DNA of 14,918 nt, taken from the NCBI GenBank assembly GCA_037444855.1, contig JBBILO010000020.1, positions 1-14,918 on the forward strand, written 5' to 3'. Position numbers and translations under genes: made by a program. Position 1 is the first letter of the stretch; each line of letters opens with the position of its first letter. This DNA comes from JBBILO01 sp037444855. Lineage in GTDB: Bacteria; Patescibacteriota; Microgenomatia; UBA1406; GWC2-37-13. The notes below the pieces were generated by a model. The model was not told the DNA's origin and searched no databases. It saw only the letters and a program-made list of their open reading frames with translations. Shown here piece by piece: positions 1-6,683 of this stretch.

Positions 1-163
1 TTTCAATAATACCAAGATAGGCTTTTCCTTCAATTTGATAAACCTCACCCAATCGTAAATCAAAACCGGCGCCTTCTGGATTGGTTAATTCTCTTTGGTC
101 GAGATCTTCAACGAGATTATTTTTTTTAACTAAAAAGAGAAGTTTTTTTGGGCCAATAATCAT
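1..163 (-). CDS. dcd: dCTP deaminase, N-terminal fragment (cut by window end)
   Basis: Only the first 54 residues are present. The protein would deaminate dCTP to dUTP in the cytoplasm, feeding dTMP synthesis; some relatives also hydrolyse dUTP to dUMP. The start MIIGPKKLL and the segment NPEGAGFDLRLGEVY match the amino end of the trimeric Dcd/dUTPase family, where G-x-G/A-x-D-L-R-L-G precedes the first core strands. Catalytic residues of the family lie further on and are not seen. The ATG is 21 bp after the ndk stop on the same strand, so the two are probably cotranscribed, which fits their shared role in deoxynucleotide supply. The cut is at the edge of the sequence and is not evidence of a broken gene. 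Confidence 0.85.
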   Translation of the reverse strand, partial: MIIGPKKLLFLVKKNNLVEDLDQRELTNPEGAGFDLRLGEVYQIEGKAYLGIIE

Positions 164-184
164 ATTTATTTTTTAAGTAAAAAT

Positions 185-787
185 TTAAAGCATCACTTTT
201 TCTTCCACTCGTTGATAGTCGATGATTTCTTCTTTATTAAACCAAAGGGGAATTTCATATTCAGCTTCTTCTCTTGACCCAGAAGCATGAAGGAGATTTT
301 TTATCCCTCTTTTACTTAAATTAGCCAAAGCCGATGAGTCAAAAGCTAAATCACCTCGGATTGTTCCCATCTCTGCTTTTAAAGGTAGGGTGTGACCAGC
401 AATTTTTCTTACCAAAGAAACAGCCAAAGGTCCCTGTAAAACTAAAGCCATTACCGGACCACTAGTAATATAATCAATTAACCATTGGCGAATGATCAAA
501 CCGATTTTTTTTGGATCATCGGTGCCCATTTGTTCAATGGGATCAATACCAACTTCGTGATAATTCTCTAAAGTTTTTTTTCCCATACCAACGATAAATT
601 CTTCTCGATCAGAAGGATAATGTTTTTCTGCCAACTCTTTTGATGGCCAGACTAATTTTGCTGCCACCACCTTAAGGCCGGTTTTTTCAAAACGGGAGAT
701 GATTTCTCCGATTAATCCTCGCGCCACCCCATCTGGTTTGACAAGAATGAGAGTCCTTTCGATCAACTCCTCAACGTTTTTTATCAT
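185..787 (-). CDS. ndk: Nucleoside diphosphate kinase with a central insertion
   Basis: The enzyme moves the gamma phosphate of ATP to nucleoside diphosphates through a phosphohistidine, balancing NTP and dNTP pools. Family marks are the first strand RTLILVKPDGV (residues 11-21, with Lys17), the SGPVMALVLQG strand (109-119), the GTIRGD segment (141-146) and the active-site motif NLLHASGS with the catalytic His near residue 167. At 200 aa it is well above the usual 140-150; the extra residues lie mostly at about 65-97 in the Kpn-loop region, with a few more at both ends. The motif reads HASGS where most homologues have HGSDS. It sits between the unknown 258-aa gene and dcd, all on one strand. 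The gap upstream is 85 bp, so it may have its own promoter, but no clear one is visible. Confidence 0.95.
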   Translation of the reverse strand: MIKNVEELIERTLILVKPDGVARGLIGEIISRFEKTGLKVVAAKLVWPSKELAEKHYPSDREEFIVGMGKKTLENYHEVGIDPIEQMGTDDPKKIGLIIRQWLIDYITSGPVMALVLQGPLAVSLVRKIAGHTLPLKAEMGTIRGDLAFDSSALANLSKRGIKNLLHASGSREEAEYEIPLWFNKEEIIDYQRVEEKVML

Positions 788-872
788 AAAATTATTTTAA
801 AAAATTAGCGATTAAAAAACAAGAAGATTTTAAATTATTACCAATTTAATCCGATCGCGACGAGTTGGTATT

Positions 873-1649
873 TTAACCTAAAGTTTGGACGCCAATAATT
901 TTCCCAAAATCTTTAATCTCAAATTGTAAGTCTTTTTTAAAAAAAACTTGATATAAAGGTAAATTTTTGGCGTAATTGTTGATATAAAAATAAAAGTGCT
1001 CTTCACCTGTTTCAATTAACGACATCGCCAGATACTCCTCATTTAAATTTGGAAAAAGCTTAACCACTTTTTCTTGAAATAATTTTTTGGCAAGAATTTT
1101 TTGTCTTTCTTCAAAAAGCGTTTGTTGAAAAATAATTAAGAAAATTTCTATCATTTTTTCTCCCTCAACGGTTTTAATTTTTAGAAAGCTGCGTGAAGGG
1201 ATTGTTTCATAGCCCTTGATCATGATCACTCCTTGAGGACAATTATCTTTTTGAAACACTGATTGTGATGGTTTTTGATTGATGGTATTAACTATTTCCT
1301 CTAAAAATTTGATATCTTTTTCTTCTAATTGAAATTTCTCTGGTTGGTTTTTCAATAAATTAAGATAATAACAGTTTCTTTCAAGAAAAAAATTATTTTG
1401 CCCTTTTAAAAATTCAAAGTATATCGCTAAGAGTTTTTCTTTATTGATTTCAAAACCAAATGAGTTAGCGGCTGAAAAAAGAATGGCTATTTGACCTAAA
1501 TCCCCACCAGGAATAAATAATGGTGTTTTTAAAGTTTTTTCTAAATAAACATCAAAACAAGAACAGGTATAAGTGTTGGATTTAATTTTTTGTCGATGAT
1601 TTATGATTAAATGAGACAATTGGTTGCTATTAATGAAAAATTGGTTCAC
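873..1649 (-). CDS. Conserved-looking protein of unknown function, 258 aa
   Basis: I do not recognise this protein. It starts with GTG and has no signal peptide or clear membrane segment, so a cytoplasmic place is likely. Visible features are a Cys-x-Cys pair at residues 29 and 31, further cysteines at 93 and 137, a PLFIPGGDLGQ segment (43-52), a Lys/Glu-rich helical middle (70-125), and a mixed alpha/beta carboxyl half with many aromatic residues (FYFYINNY near 219-226). Codon and base use match the neighbours and the frame is open throughout, so coding is likely. It faces yjbQ across a 20-bp gap and is followed by ndk and dcd on the same strand. The symmetric -10 palindrome at 1654-1665 puts TATAAT nine bases before the GTG, which supports this start and predicts an almost leaderless mRNA. 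Confidence 0.75.
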   Translation of the reverse strand: MNQFFINSNQLSHLIINHRQKIKSNTYTCSCFDVYLEKTLKTPLFIPGGDLGQIAILFSAANSFGFEINKEKLLAIYFEFLKGQNNFFLERNCYYLNLLKNQPEKFQLEEKDIKFLEEIVNTINQKPSQSVFQKDNCPQGVIMIKGYETIPSRSFLKIKTVEGEKMIEIFLIIFQQTLFEERQKILAKKLFQEKVVKLFPNLNEEYLAMSLIETGEEHFYFYINNYAKNLPLYQVFFKKDLQFEIKDFGKIIGVQTLG

Positions 1650-1653
1650 GATT

Positions 1654-1665
1654 GTATAATTATAC
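1654..1665. promoter_or_regulatory. Symmetric bidirectional -10 element (left copy)
   Basis: GTATAATTATAC is a perfect 12-bp palindrome in the 20-bp gap between two divergent genes. Plus-strand TATAAT is at 1655-1660 and ends 9 nt before the yjbQ ATG (1670). Minus-strand TATAAT occupies 1664-1659 and ends 9 nt before the GTG at 1649. With initiation about 7 nt after a -10 box, both mRNAs would have leaders of only some 3 nt. No convincing -35 box is seen in either direction. The promoter role is inferred from sequence and position. Confidence 0.7.
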
Positions 1666-1669
1666 TATA

Positions 1670-2083
1670 ATGAAGACCTTGCGAATAACCACTCAGGGTT
1701 GGAGCGATATTATTGATATTACTGAGTTAATCCAAAAAGAGGTAAAAAAGGAGAAGTTTGAAACTGGTTTAATTTGTCTTTTTGTTCTTGGTTCAACCGC
1801 CAGTTTAACGACTATTGAAGCTGATGAAAATCTTTATCAAGATTTAAAAGAATTTTTAGAGAGAATTATTCCTTACCAAAAAAATTATCATCACCACCAA
1901 ACTTGGGGCGATGACAATGGAGCGGCACATTTGCGAGCAACTTTGTTTGGACCAAGCTTAACAATTCCGATTAAAAATGGTCGACTTTATTTAGGGATTT
2001 GGCAAAGAGTCGTTCTTCTTGATTTTGATACTCGCGGTAGAGAAAGAGAAATCGTCATCAGTTTTATTAAAGAAAATGATTAA
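1670..2083 (+). CDS. yjbQ: YjbQ / UPF0047 family protein
   Basis: A 137-aa member of the small UPF0047 family; some members show weak thiamine-phosphate-synthase activity, but the physiological role is not settled. The family signature is intact: GSTASLTTIEADEN (about residues 41-54), the His cluster HHH (74-76), W-G-D-D-N-G (79-84), AHLRA (86-90), GPSLTIP (94-100), and the closing LGIWQ (108-112). The ATG at 1670 is preferred over an in-frame TTG at 1652, because it gives the usual family amino end and fits the -10 element spacing; the TTG lies inside the region needed for the promoter. The last 8 bases overlap the start of the glycosyltransferase gene, so the two are translationally linked. 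Confidence 0.92.
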   Translation: MKTLRITTQGWSDIIDITELIQKEVKKEKFETGLICLFVLGSTASLTTIEADENLYQDLKEFLERIIPYQKNYHHHQTWGDDNGAAHLRATLFGPSLTIPIKNGRLYLGIWQRVVLLDFDTRGREREIVISFIKEND

Positions 2084-3146
2084 AAAAGTTGTCGTTTATG
2101 ACCCAACCGTAAGCGATGAAAAAAGCCGCGTCCGGGGAATTGGACGATATCTTCAAATATTGAAAGAAAACTTTCCCCAATGGCAGTTTCTTAATGAAAG
2201 AGAAATTCTTCAACTAAAAAATATTGATGTTCTCATCAACCCTTTTTTTAATTTTTTTCAAAGACCACTTTTTTTAAAAAAAGTGGCAAAAAAACAGATT
2301 GCTGTCATTCATGATTTGATTCCTTTAAAATATCCAAACCATTTTCCGATTGGATTGAAGGGAAAATTTTTTTATTTTTTTAATCGCTTAATTTTAAAAA
2401 ATTATGATTTGGTGATTACCGATTCTTATGCTAGCAAAAAAGACATGATTAATATTTTAAAACTACCAGCGGATAAGATAACGGTGATTTATCCATGTTT
2501 GCCGCAAATTTTTATCAATAAAGGTCAAAAATCAAAAATCAAAAGTCAAAAAACCAAATTGAAATCAAAAAATCTATATAAAAATTTTGATCTTTCGGTT
2601 TTAACTTCTCACTTTTGTCTTTATGTTGGCGACGCCACTTGGAATAAAAATTTAGTTAATTTAGCTAAGGCGATAAAGATTATTAATGTGACCGCTGTTT
2701 TTGTTGGAAAGGTTTTTCAAGATTTAAAAACTCAAAAATTAATACATCCTTGGCAAAAGTCTTTGCGGGAATTTTTTTCTTTAACAAAAAATGATAAAAG
2801 ATTTATTTTCCTAGGTTATGTTGCTGATGATCGGTTGATTCAACTTTATCAACATGCAAGAGTCAATCTTTTGGTTTCTTTCGATGAGGGTTTTGGTTTT
2901 TCCTATTTGGAAGCCGCCTCTCAAAAATGCCCATCAGTTATTTCAAAAATCGACGTTTTACAAGAGGTAAGTGATAATCAGGGCGTTTTAATTGCTAATC
3001 CTAATAATCCTAATGAAATTGCCATTAAAATATGTGAAATATTTTTTAATTATCGATTAAGGGAGCAATTGGGTTTAACTGCCGAACAACGGTCAGAATT
3101 TTTTTCAAGGAAAGAGTTTGTAAAACAAATTTTACATATTGTATGA
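2076..3146 (+). CDS. GT4-type (GT-B fold) glycosyltransferase
   Basis: A 356-aa retaining glycosyltransferase, probably acting on the inner membrane face in envelope polysaccharide or glycolipid synthesis; donor and acceptor cannot be told. Marks are the amino-terminal RGIGRYLQ segment (20-27), VIHDLIPL (77-84), VITDSYASKKD (113-123), the nucleotide-domain entry YVGDATWNKNL (183-193), and the E-x7-E motif in DEGFGFSYLEA (Glu271 and Glu279). Between CLPQIF and FCLYVGD lies an unusual Lys/Ser/Gln-rich stretch (about 148-178), longer than this linker normally is, encoded by a low-complexity repeat. The ATG at 2076 overlaps the yjbQ stop; a longer TTG-start reading from 2019 would only duplicate yjbQ in another frame. 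The stop overlaps the next gene as ATGA. Residue 109 is Asn here and Tyr in the right-arm copy. Confidence 0.88.
   Translation: MIKKVVVYDPTVSDEKSRVRGIGRYLQILKENFPQWQFLNEREILQLKNIDVLINPFFNFFQRPLFLKKVAKKQIAVIHDLIPLKYPNHFPIGLKGKFFYFFNRLILKNYDLVITDSYASKKDMINILKLPADKITVIYPCLPQIFINKGQKSKIKSQKTKLKSKNLYKNFDLSVLTSHFCLYVGDATWNKNLVNLAKAIKIINVTAVFVGKVFQDLKTQKLIHPWQKSLREFFSLTKNDKRFIFLGYVADDRLIQLYQHARVNLLVSFDEGFGFSYLEAASQKCPSVISKIDVLQEVSDNQGVLIANPNNPNEIAIKICEIFFNYRLREQLGLTAEQRSEFFSRKEFVKQILHIV
2519..2572 (+). repeat. Low-complexity A-rich repeat inside the glycosyltransferase gene
   Basis: Near-tandem units of the type TCAAAAATCAAAAATCAAAAGTCAAAA run in frame and encode a Lys/Ser/Gln stretch (residues about 149-165). 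The unit resembles A-rich dispersed spacers often seen between genes in Patescibacteria (from memory, not a search). It falls exactly in the linker between the two GT-B domains, where an insertion is likely to be tolerated. The mirrored copy is at 12347-12400. Confidence 0.6.
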
Positions 3147-4321
3147 ATAAATTTTTAGTTGGTTTGTTTATAACTGTTATTGCATTTACTTTTCCAAAAA
3201 TTACAAAAGCAGAGTTAGTTTCTAATTTAATTTTATGTTCTGAAGATAAAATTAATGATAATAGATTTACTCCCTATATCAATAATGGAAAGTTGAAAGA
3301 AGAACCAACATGCAGTAATAATTATTTAAATATCTATGATTGGAGACAATGCGTAAACGCGACAGGTACTATCATTGGAGTTAAAATTGACGAAAAAGTG
3401 AGCACAAAGGAACTTAGCGATGTCTTTTTTGATACGGTTTTCGATCATTGTAAAACACCGTTACTATTTAGAAGTATTTCTCCCGTATCAGATGATGTTT
3501 ATTTTACCGCTTTACTTTCATCAGCTACTTTTTTTTACATAAGAGGAACTCGATATATCAATATCGGAGATATTAATACCAGTAGCGAATTTCGTAAAAA
3601 ACTTCTTTTAGCTTATTTAAAATTTTTAAGCGATGACGCTAAAATTAAATATCCTCTTTTACATCGAGGCAATGGAGACCCTTGGATTAAGTTCCAAAAA
3701 GATGGAAAGTACGAAAATCCTCCCGATGTAGTTGGAATTATTGGTAGTGACTTTGCTATGTTTACTAATTTAAGCAATCAAATAAAAAGTTTTAGTTTTG
3801 ATGAACTTTCTTCATTTGCGAATTTCTTTTTTTATTCAAATAAAAAATCTTCTCCAGAAAATTTTACTCTTAATACTTTAGTTCTTGACAAGGGAGAGGT
3901 AGTATTTATTACAAAAAACGCAATTTCTTCACCGCCTGATACAGTAACATCAATAATTTCAATTGCACCTACACCTACTCTGATACTAATTTCTCCGTCA
4001 ACTATTATTCCCCCTTTTTTTGATATTCCTATTCAACCACCAACACAAAGTGAGACTTTATTTAATCCAACTAAAATTTTTTCGAACGATATTGATTATC
4101 AATCGTTTCACGAATTGAGTAATAAATTTAATTTATTTTTTTATCTTATCTTTGCCGTTACTTACATAACAGTACTTCATTTGGCCGTTGGCATTAAAAA
4201 AGAATTTAATCTGTTTTTGATGATTGGCGAATTTATTCTTGGTGGGATTGTCGGGTGGCAGATGCAGTCGTGGGAGATAGGGATAGTGGTAGGGGTAGTG
4301 TTATCTCTGCTGTTTTATTAA
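3143..4321 (+). CDS. Secreted or membrane-anchored protein of unknown function, 392 aa
   Basis: I do not recognise this family. A signal peptide covers residues 1-23 (basic start, hydrophobic core, likely cut after TKA). An extracytoplasmic part of about 240 residues with four cysteines (32, 57, 70, 103), able to form two disulfides, follows. A Pro/Thr/Ser/Ile-rich linker (about 263-305) with PTPT and PPTQ then leads to a carboxyl-terminal membrane region with about three hydrophobic segments (330-350, 356-372, 378-391). So the domain is probably held outside the membrane on a flexible stalk. The ATG overlaps the glycosyltransferase stop by 4 bp (ATGA), which ties the two translationally; glycosylation of this protein or an envelope glycan function is a guess from context. 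The gene ends next to repeat-rich sequence. Confidence 0.7.
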   Translation: MNKFLVGLFITVIAFTFPKITKAELVSNLILCSEDKINDNRFTPYINNGKLKEEPTCSNNYLNIYDWRQCVNATGTIIGVKIDEKVSTKELSDVFFDTVFDHCKTPLLFRSISPVSDDVYFTALLSSATFFYIRGTRYINIGDINTSSEFRKKLLLAYLKFLSDDAKIKYPLLHRGNGDPWIKFQKDGKYENPPDVVGIIGSDFAMFTNLSNQIKSFSFDELSSFANFFFYSNKKSSPENFTLNTLVLDKGEVVFITKNAISSPPDTVTSIISIAPTPTLILISPSTIIPPFFDIPIQPPTQSETLFNPTKIFSNDIDYQSFHELSNKFNLFFYLIFAVTYITVLHLAVGIKKEFNLFLMIGEFILGGIVGWQMQSWEIGIVVGVVLSLLFY

Positions 4322-4882
4322 TCGATTTAAATTGAAACTTAGAACCTGAAACGTGGAACCCAAAAGAAACCTCTTTTTGGATTACAAACCCCAAATGGCC
4401 CCCTTTGGGATTCCTAATCACAAATTACAAATTACAGTAAGTAAATTTTTAATTTTAAATGATAATTTTCCTCAAATTATTAGGCGAAAAAATAAGATTG
4501 CTTTACCTTAGTCATTTCAACCCCCCCGAGCCTGCCCTCCGAATTGGAGGGTTCGAGGAGAGAAATCTGGCGTTAGCGTCTTTATTCTTTACGCTCGCTT
4601 CGCTCGCTAGATTCCTCGGAATGGCAGGAGAAACGACTTTTTGCTTGGCTTGGAACGACAAAAGAAAACATCCTGCAGATCAGTAAAACTAGCAACTAGT
4701 TAACCGATTTAACTGATTTCCACGTTGATACTCTTTTACACTCCTCCGATTCGGAGGGCGGGTTCAAAGGGCCTTGAATAAAAAGAAAATAATTCGCCAA
4801 TTCGCCAAACTAGTAACTAGAAAACTAATAAATCCGATTTCAAGCCAATTATTTTTTCACTCTTATTTAAACTTACCCGATC
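4322..4882. repeat. Repeat-rich intergenic stretch (left)
   Basis: There is no credible gene here. The first part (4333-4440) holds near-repeated words such as ATCACAAATTACAAATTACAG; the reverse of its 4416-4428 part, GTAATTTGTGATT, recurs at 7068-7080. The middle (4510-4640) is a GC-rich element with nested palindromes: CTCCGAATTGGAG and the CGCTCGCTTCGCTCGCT block. The end has the palindrome CCTCCGATTCGGAGG (4743-4757), two degenerate direct repeats beginning AAACTAG(C/T)AACTAG (from about 4686 and 4807), and the tandem TTCGCCAA (about 4792-4809). Composition differs strongly from the AT-rich neighbours, as expected of dispersed repeats. It lies between convergent gene ends and may also work as a transcription boundary, although no classical hairpin plus T-run is visible. 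Confidence 0.75.
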
Positions 4883-5218
4883 TTAATGAAGATAAACACC
4901 AAGCCACTGTTTCCAGTTAGGCTTTGGGGTGGAAGTGATAATCGTCGGAGTAGGCGTTGGATAAGAAAGAATAACCACTGTTTCGTCTTTCTTTCCGAGA
5001 TTCAACTTTTCTCTAGCTTTTTTTTCAATCTCTGCCAAATCATTTTTTCGAAGCAGATCGGTTTTTAACTCAATATTTCTTTTTTTTAATTTTTCATACT
5101 CATTTTTAAAATTGAGATAAAATTGATATTTTTCTCGAAAAGAAGAAAAACTTTTAATTAAACCGTTAAGGAGAAGAAAAAAAATAAAAACTACAAATAT
5201 TTTTTTTATCCTATTCAT
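4883..5218 (-). CDS. FtsB/DivIC-like septum formation initiator
   Basis: An 111-aa bitopic membrane protein with the architecture of FtsB/DivIC, which forms a coiled-coil subcomplex with FtsL-type and FtsQ-type proteins at the division site. A short basic amino end is followed by one membrane segment (about 7-25), a charged heptad-like coiled coil (about 30-70), and the ARE-K-LNLGKKDE stretch (68-79), which matches the conserved family motif A-R-E-x-L-x-x-x-x-x-x-E. The tail has a Pro/Thr linker (PTPTPTIITSTPKP) before a Trp-rich end NWKQWLGVYLH, an arrangement I recall from patescibacterial homologues. Its ATG overlaps the yqeY stop by 4 bp (ATGA), so it is the second gene of a two-gene operon. 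DivIC versus FtsB cannot be separated from this length. Confidence 0.78.
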   Translation of the reverse strand: MNRIKKIFVVFIFFLLLNGLIKSFSSFREKYQFYLNFKNEYEKLKKRNIELKTDLLRKNDLAEIEKKAREKLNLGKKDETVVILSYPTPTPTIITSTPKPNWKQWLGVYLH

Positions 5219-5667
5219 AAAAATAATTGAAGGATTTTAAGAATTCTTTGACTATCAGCTTTGCCACGGAGAGCCTTCATCGCTACACCAATAATCGCCT
5301 TTTTATTTTTTTGATAAATTTCCTGATTTTCCTTAATAATTTTTTCGATCTCTTTTCTTAATTCTTCATCTGAAAGCTCTGGTGGCAAAAACAATGAGAA
5401 AATTTCTCTTTGTTTTTTTGAGGTTTTGATTAGATCTTGTCTCTGTCCTTTTTCAAAAGCAGCGATCGATTCATCTAGTTCTTTAATCAGTCTTCGAATA
5501 AGATTAACAATGTCTTCGTCGCTGACGTCTTGATTATTTTTTGCTTTTTTATCTATTTCAAAATTTTTAACTTTCGCCATTAAAAATCGTAAGGCTTCAA
5601 CAATTTCTTTTTCCCTTTTTTTCATCGCTTCAATCAATTTTTTTTGAATCTCCTCCTTGATTGACAT
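5215..5667 (-). CDS. yqeY: GatB/YqeY domain protein
   Basis: A 150-aa protein over the full length of the YqeY family, related to the tail domain of the GatB subunit of tRNA amidotransferase and presumed to bind tRNA; its own role is unsettled. Typical marks are the helical start with EEIQKKLIEAMKKREKE, the EALRFLMAKVKNFEID segment (24-39), the SDEDIVNLIRRLIKE helix (49-63), the stretch with FLPPELSDEEL (93-103), and the Gly-containing end IGVAMKALRGKADSQRI (126-142). All are in the expected order with no gap. The ATG is 10 nt from a minus-strand TATAAT (5683-5678), predicting an almost leaderless mRNA that also carries the FtsB-like gene. Confidence 0.93.
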   Translation of the reverse strand: MSIKEEIQKKLIEAMKKREKEIVEALRFLMAKVKNFEIDKKAKNNQDVSDEDIVNLIRRLIKELDESIAAFEKGQRQDLIKTSKKQREIFSLFLPPELSDEELRKEIEKIIKENQEIYQKNKKAIIGVAMKALRGKADSQRILKILQLFL

Positions 5668-5685
5668 ATTTAAATTGATTATAAT
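5657..5685. promoter_or_regulatory. Divergent promoter with overlapping symmetric -10 boxes
   Basis: The palindrome ATTATAAT (5678-5685) gives TATAAT on both strands. On the plus strand TATAAT (5680-5685) has a -35-like TTGATT (5657-5662) at the ideal 17-bp spacing and ends 9 nt before the ATG at 5695. On the minus strand TATAAT (5683-5678) ends 10 nt before the yqeY ATG at 5667, with no obvious -35 box. Both transcripts would begin only about 3 nt from their start codons. The plus-strand -35 lies inside the yqeY coding region. Confidence 0.72.
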
Positions 5686-5694
5686 ATTTTTTCT

Positions 5695-6099
5695 ATGAAA
5701 AAAGGGGGGAGAAAAGATATTTTTTCAAAAATTCTTCTTCAGTTAAAAGATATTCTTGAAAAAACACCTTCTTTAGAGAAGATGAAAGAAGACGTTAAAG
5801 AAATGGGTCTTTATATGCGTTCAGTTGAGGGCAATCCCCTTATAATTAAAAAAATAACAGAAGAAAAGATTATTGAAGTTATATGGAAGTTGGGGAAAAT
5901 AGATATGTTATTAGAAAAAAACTTTCATCTATTAGATAAACAGCAACAACAATTTATTTTTAATTCTTTTGAGAACATCAAAGAGCAACTAATCGCCGAT
6001 CTTAATCCCTATTTTATCAGTGAAATTAAAGATGATGATGCTTCTTATCTGTTGATTGAAGTGACGAGAAGAAGAAATACCAATAAAAACATCAATTAA
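5695..6099 (+). CDS. Unknown helical protein, 134 aa
   Basis: I do not recognise this protein. It has no signal peptide or membrane segment and is predicted by eye to be mostly helical and charged. It opens with a basic MKKGGRKDIF and a leucine-rich amphipathic helix (about 10-40), has a middle region with GKIDMLLEKNFHLLDKQQQQF (86-106), and ends in a basic RRRNTNKN tail that could contact nucleic acid, which is speculation. A good promoter sits directly upstream and supports the ATG at 5695. The exonuclease gene follows after only 5 bp on the same strand, so the two are surely cotranscribed and may act together. Confidence 0.65.
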   Translation: MKKGGRKDIFSKILLQLKDILEKTPSLEKMKEDVKEMGLYMRSVEGNPLIIKKITEEKIIEVIWKLGKIDMLLEKNFHLLDKQQQQFIFNSFENIKEQLIADLNPYFISEIKDDDASYLLIEVTRRRNTNKNIN

Positions 6100-6104
6100 T
6101 CTTT

Positions 6105-6683
6105 ATGAAAAAATTTCCTTTAATTTTAGACTTAGAAACCAAACATACTTTTCGTGATTTTGTTGACCCTAAAAAATTAGGGGTAACCGTAGTCGCGGTT
6201 TATGATTACCAACAAGATCGAAGTTTTGTATTCTTGGAAAATGAGTTAAATAATCTTTTTCCTTTGATCGAAAGAAGCTCATATCTTATTGGTTACAATA
6301 TTCGCTCATTTGATTTACCTGTGCTTCAGCCGTACTATCCAGGCGATTTTTCTAAAATGGCAGTTTTTGATATTTTAGAAGATATTAAAGAAAAAGTGGG
6401 TAAAAGACTGGCATTAAACGATATCTTACAAGCTACTTTGGGTTTGAAAAAAACCGGTCACGGATTGATGGCTATTCATTATTATAAAGAAGGTAAGATT
6501 GATCAGCTAAAAAAATACTGTCTAGATGATGTTATTTTAACAAAAAAAATTTTTGATTATGGAGTAAAGTATAGCGAAATTTTTTATCTAACAACATCAG
6601 GTAAACAGGTAATTAAGGTTGATTGGAAAAAATATTTAGAGGAGCAAAAGGATAATGACACTCATTTGACTCTACCTTTTTGA
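6105..6683 (+). CDS. Predicted DEDDy-type 3'-5' exonuclease (RNase H-like)
   Basis: A 192-aa protein with an RNase H-like exonuclease fold, resembling the YprB/RNase_H_2 group, which would remove nucleotides from 3' ends of DNA or RNA with two metal ions. The acidic motifs are visible in order: Exo I ILDLET (Asp9 and Glu11), Exo II GYNIRSFDLP (Asp70), a further Asp at 89 in AVFDIL, and Exo III YCLDD (Tyr138 and Asp142, the Y-x3-D form that marks DEDDy enzymes). The ALNDILQATLG segment (103-113) matches the helical part seen in this group. There is no helicase or polymerase domain, so it is a stand-alone nuclease. It follows the 134-aa unknown by 5 bp. The substrate cannot be told; repair or RNA processing are both possible. 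Confidence 0.8.
   Translation: MKKFPLILDLETKHTFRDFVDPKKLGVTVVAVYDYQQDRSFVFLENELNNLFPLIERSSYLIGYNIRSFDLPVLQPYYPGDFSKMAVFDILEDIKEKVGKRLALNDILQATLGLKKTGHGLMAIHYYKEGKIDQLKKYCLDDVILTKKIFDYGVKYSEIFYLTTSGKQVIKVDWKKYLEEQKDNDTHLTLPF

Larger units (their letters stand above)
1..4756. repeat. Left arm of a 4.76-kb terminal inverted repeat
   Basis: The arm is the reverse complement of 10163-14918, intergenic sequence included; base x pairs with base 14919-x. The one mismatch found is A at 2400 where the partner 12519 implies T. Pairing starts at the first base of the window and stops after the palindrome CTCCGATTCGGAG (4744-4756); 4757 onward reads GGCGGG, while the other side reads AGTCCC in the same sense. 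It carries partial dcd, ndk, an unknown gene, yjbQ, a glycosyltransferase gene and a secreted-protein gene. Near-identity means either a very recent duplication or an assembly fold-back. The sequence alone cannot separate these, although the exact coincidence of both repeat ends with both sequence ends favours the artefact. Confidence 0.97.

Noticed and set aside
2019..2078. Longer amino end for the left glycosyltransferase
   Set aside because: The TTG-start extension lies inside yjbQ in another frame; the ATG at 2076 gives the expected GT beginning.
4233..4421. 62-codon minus-strand frame, and its mirror at 10498-10686
   Set aside because: It overlaps the end of the secreted-protein gene on the other strand and continues into repeat sequence; no family features.
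4459..4686. 75-codon plus-strand open frame, and its mirror at 10233-10460
   Set aside because: It runs through the GC-rich palindromic repeat, reads its palindromes as protein, and has no promoter or ribosome site. It is a repeat-derived false frame.
4886..5068. 60-codon plus-strand frame opposite the FtsB-like gene
   Set aside because: It lies fully antisense to a better supported gene and has no recognisable content.
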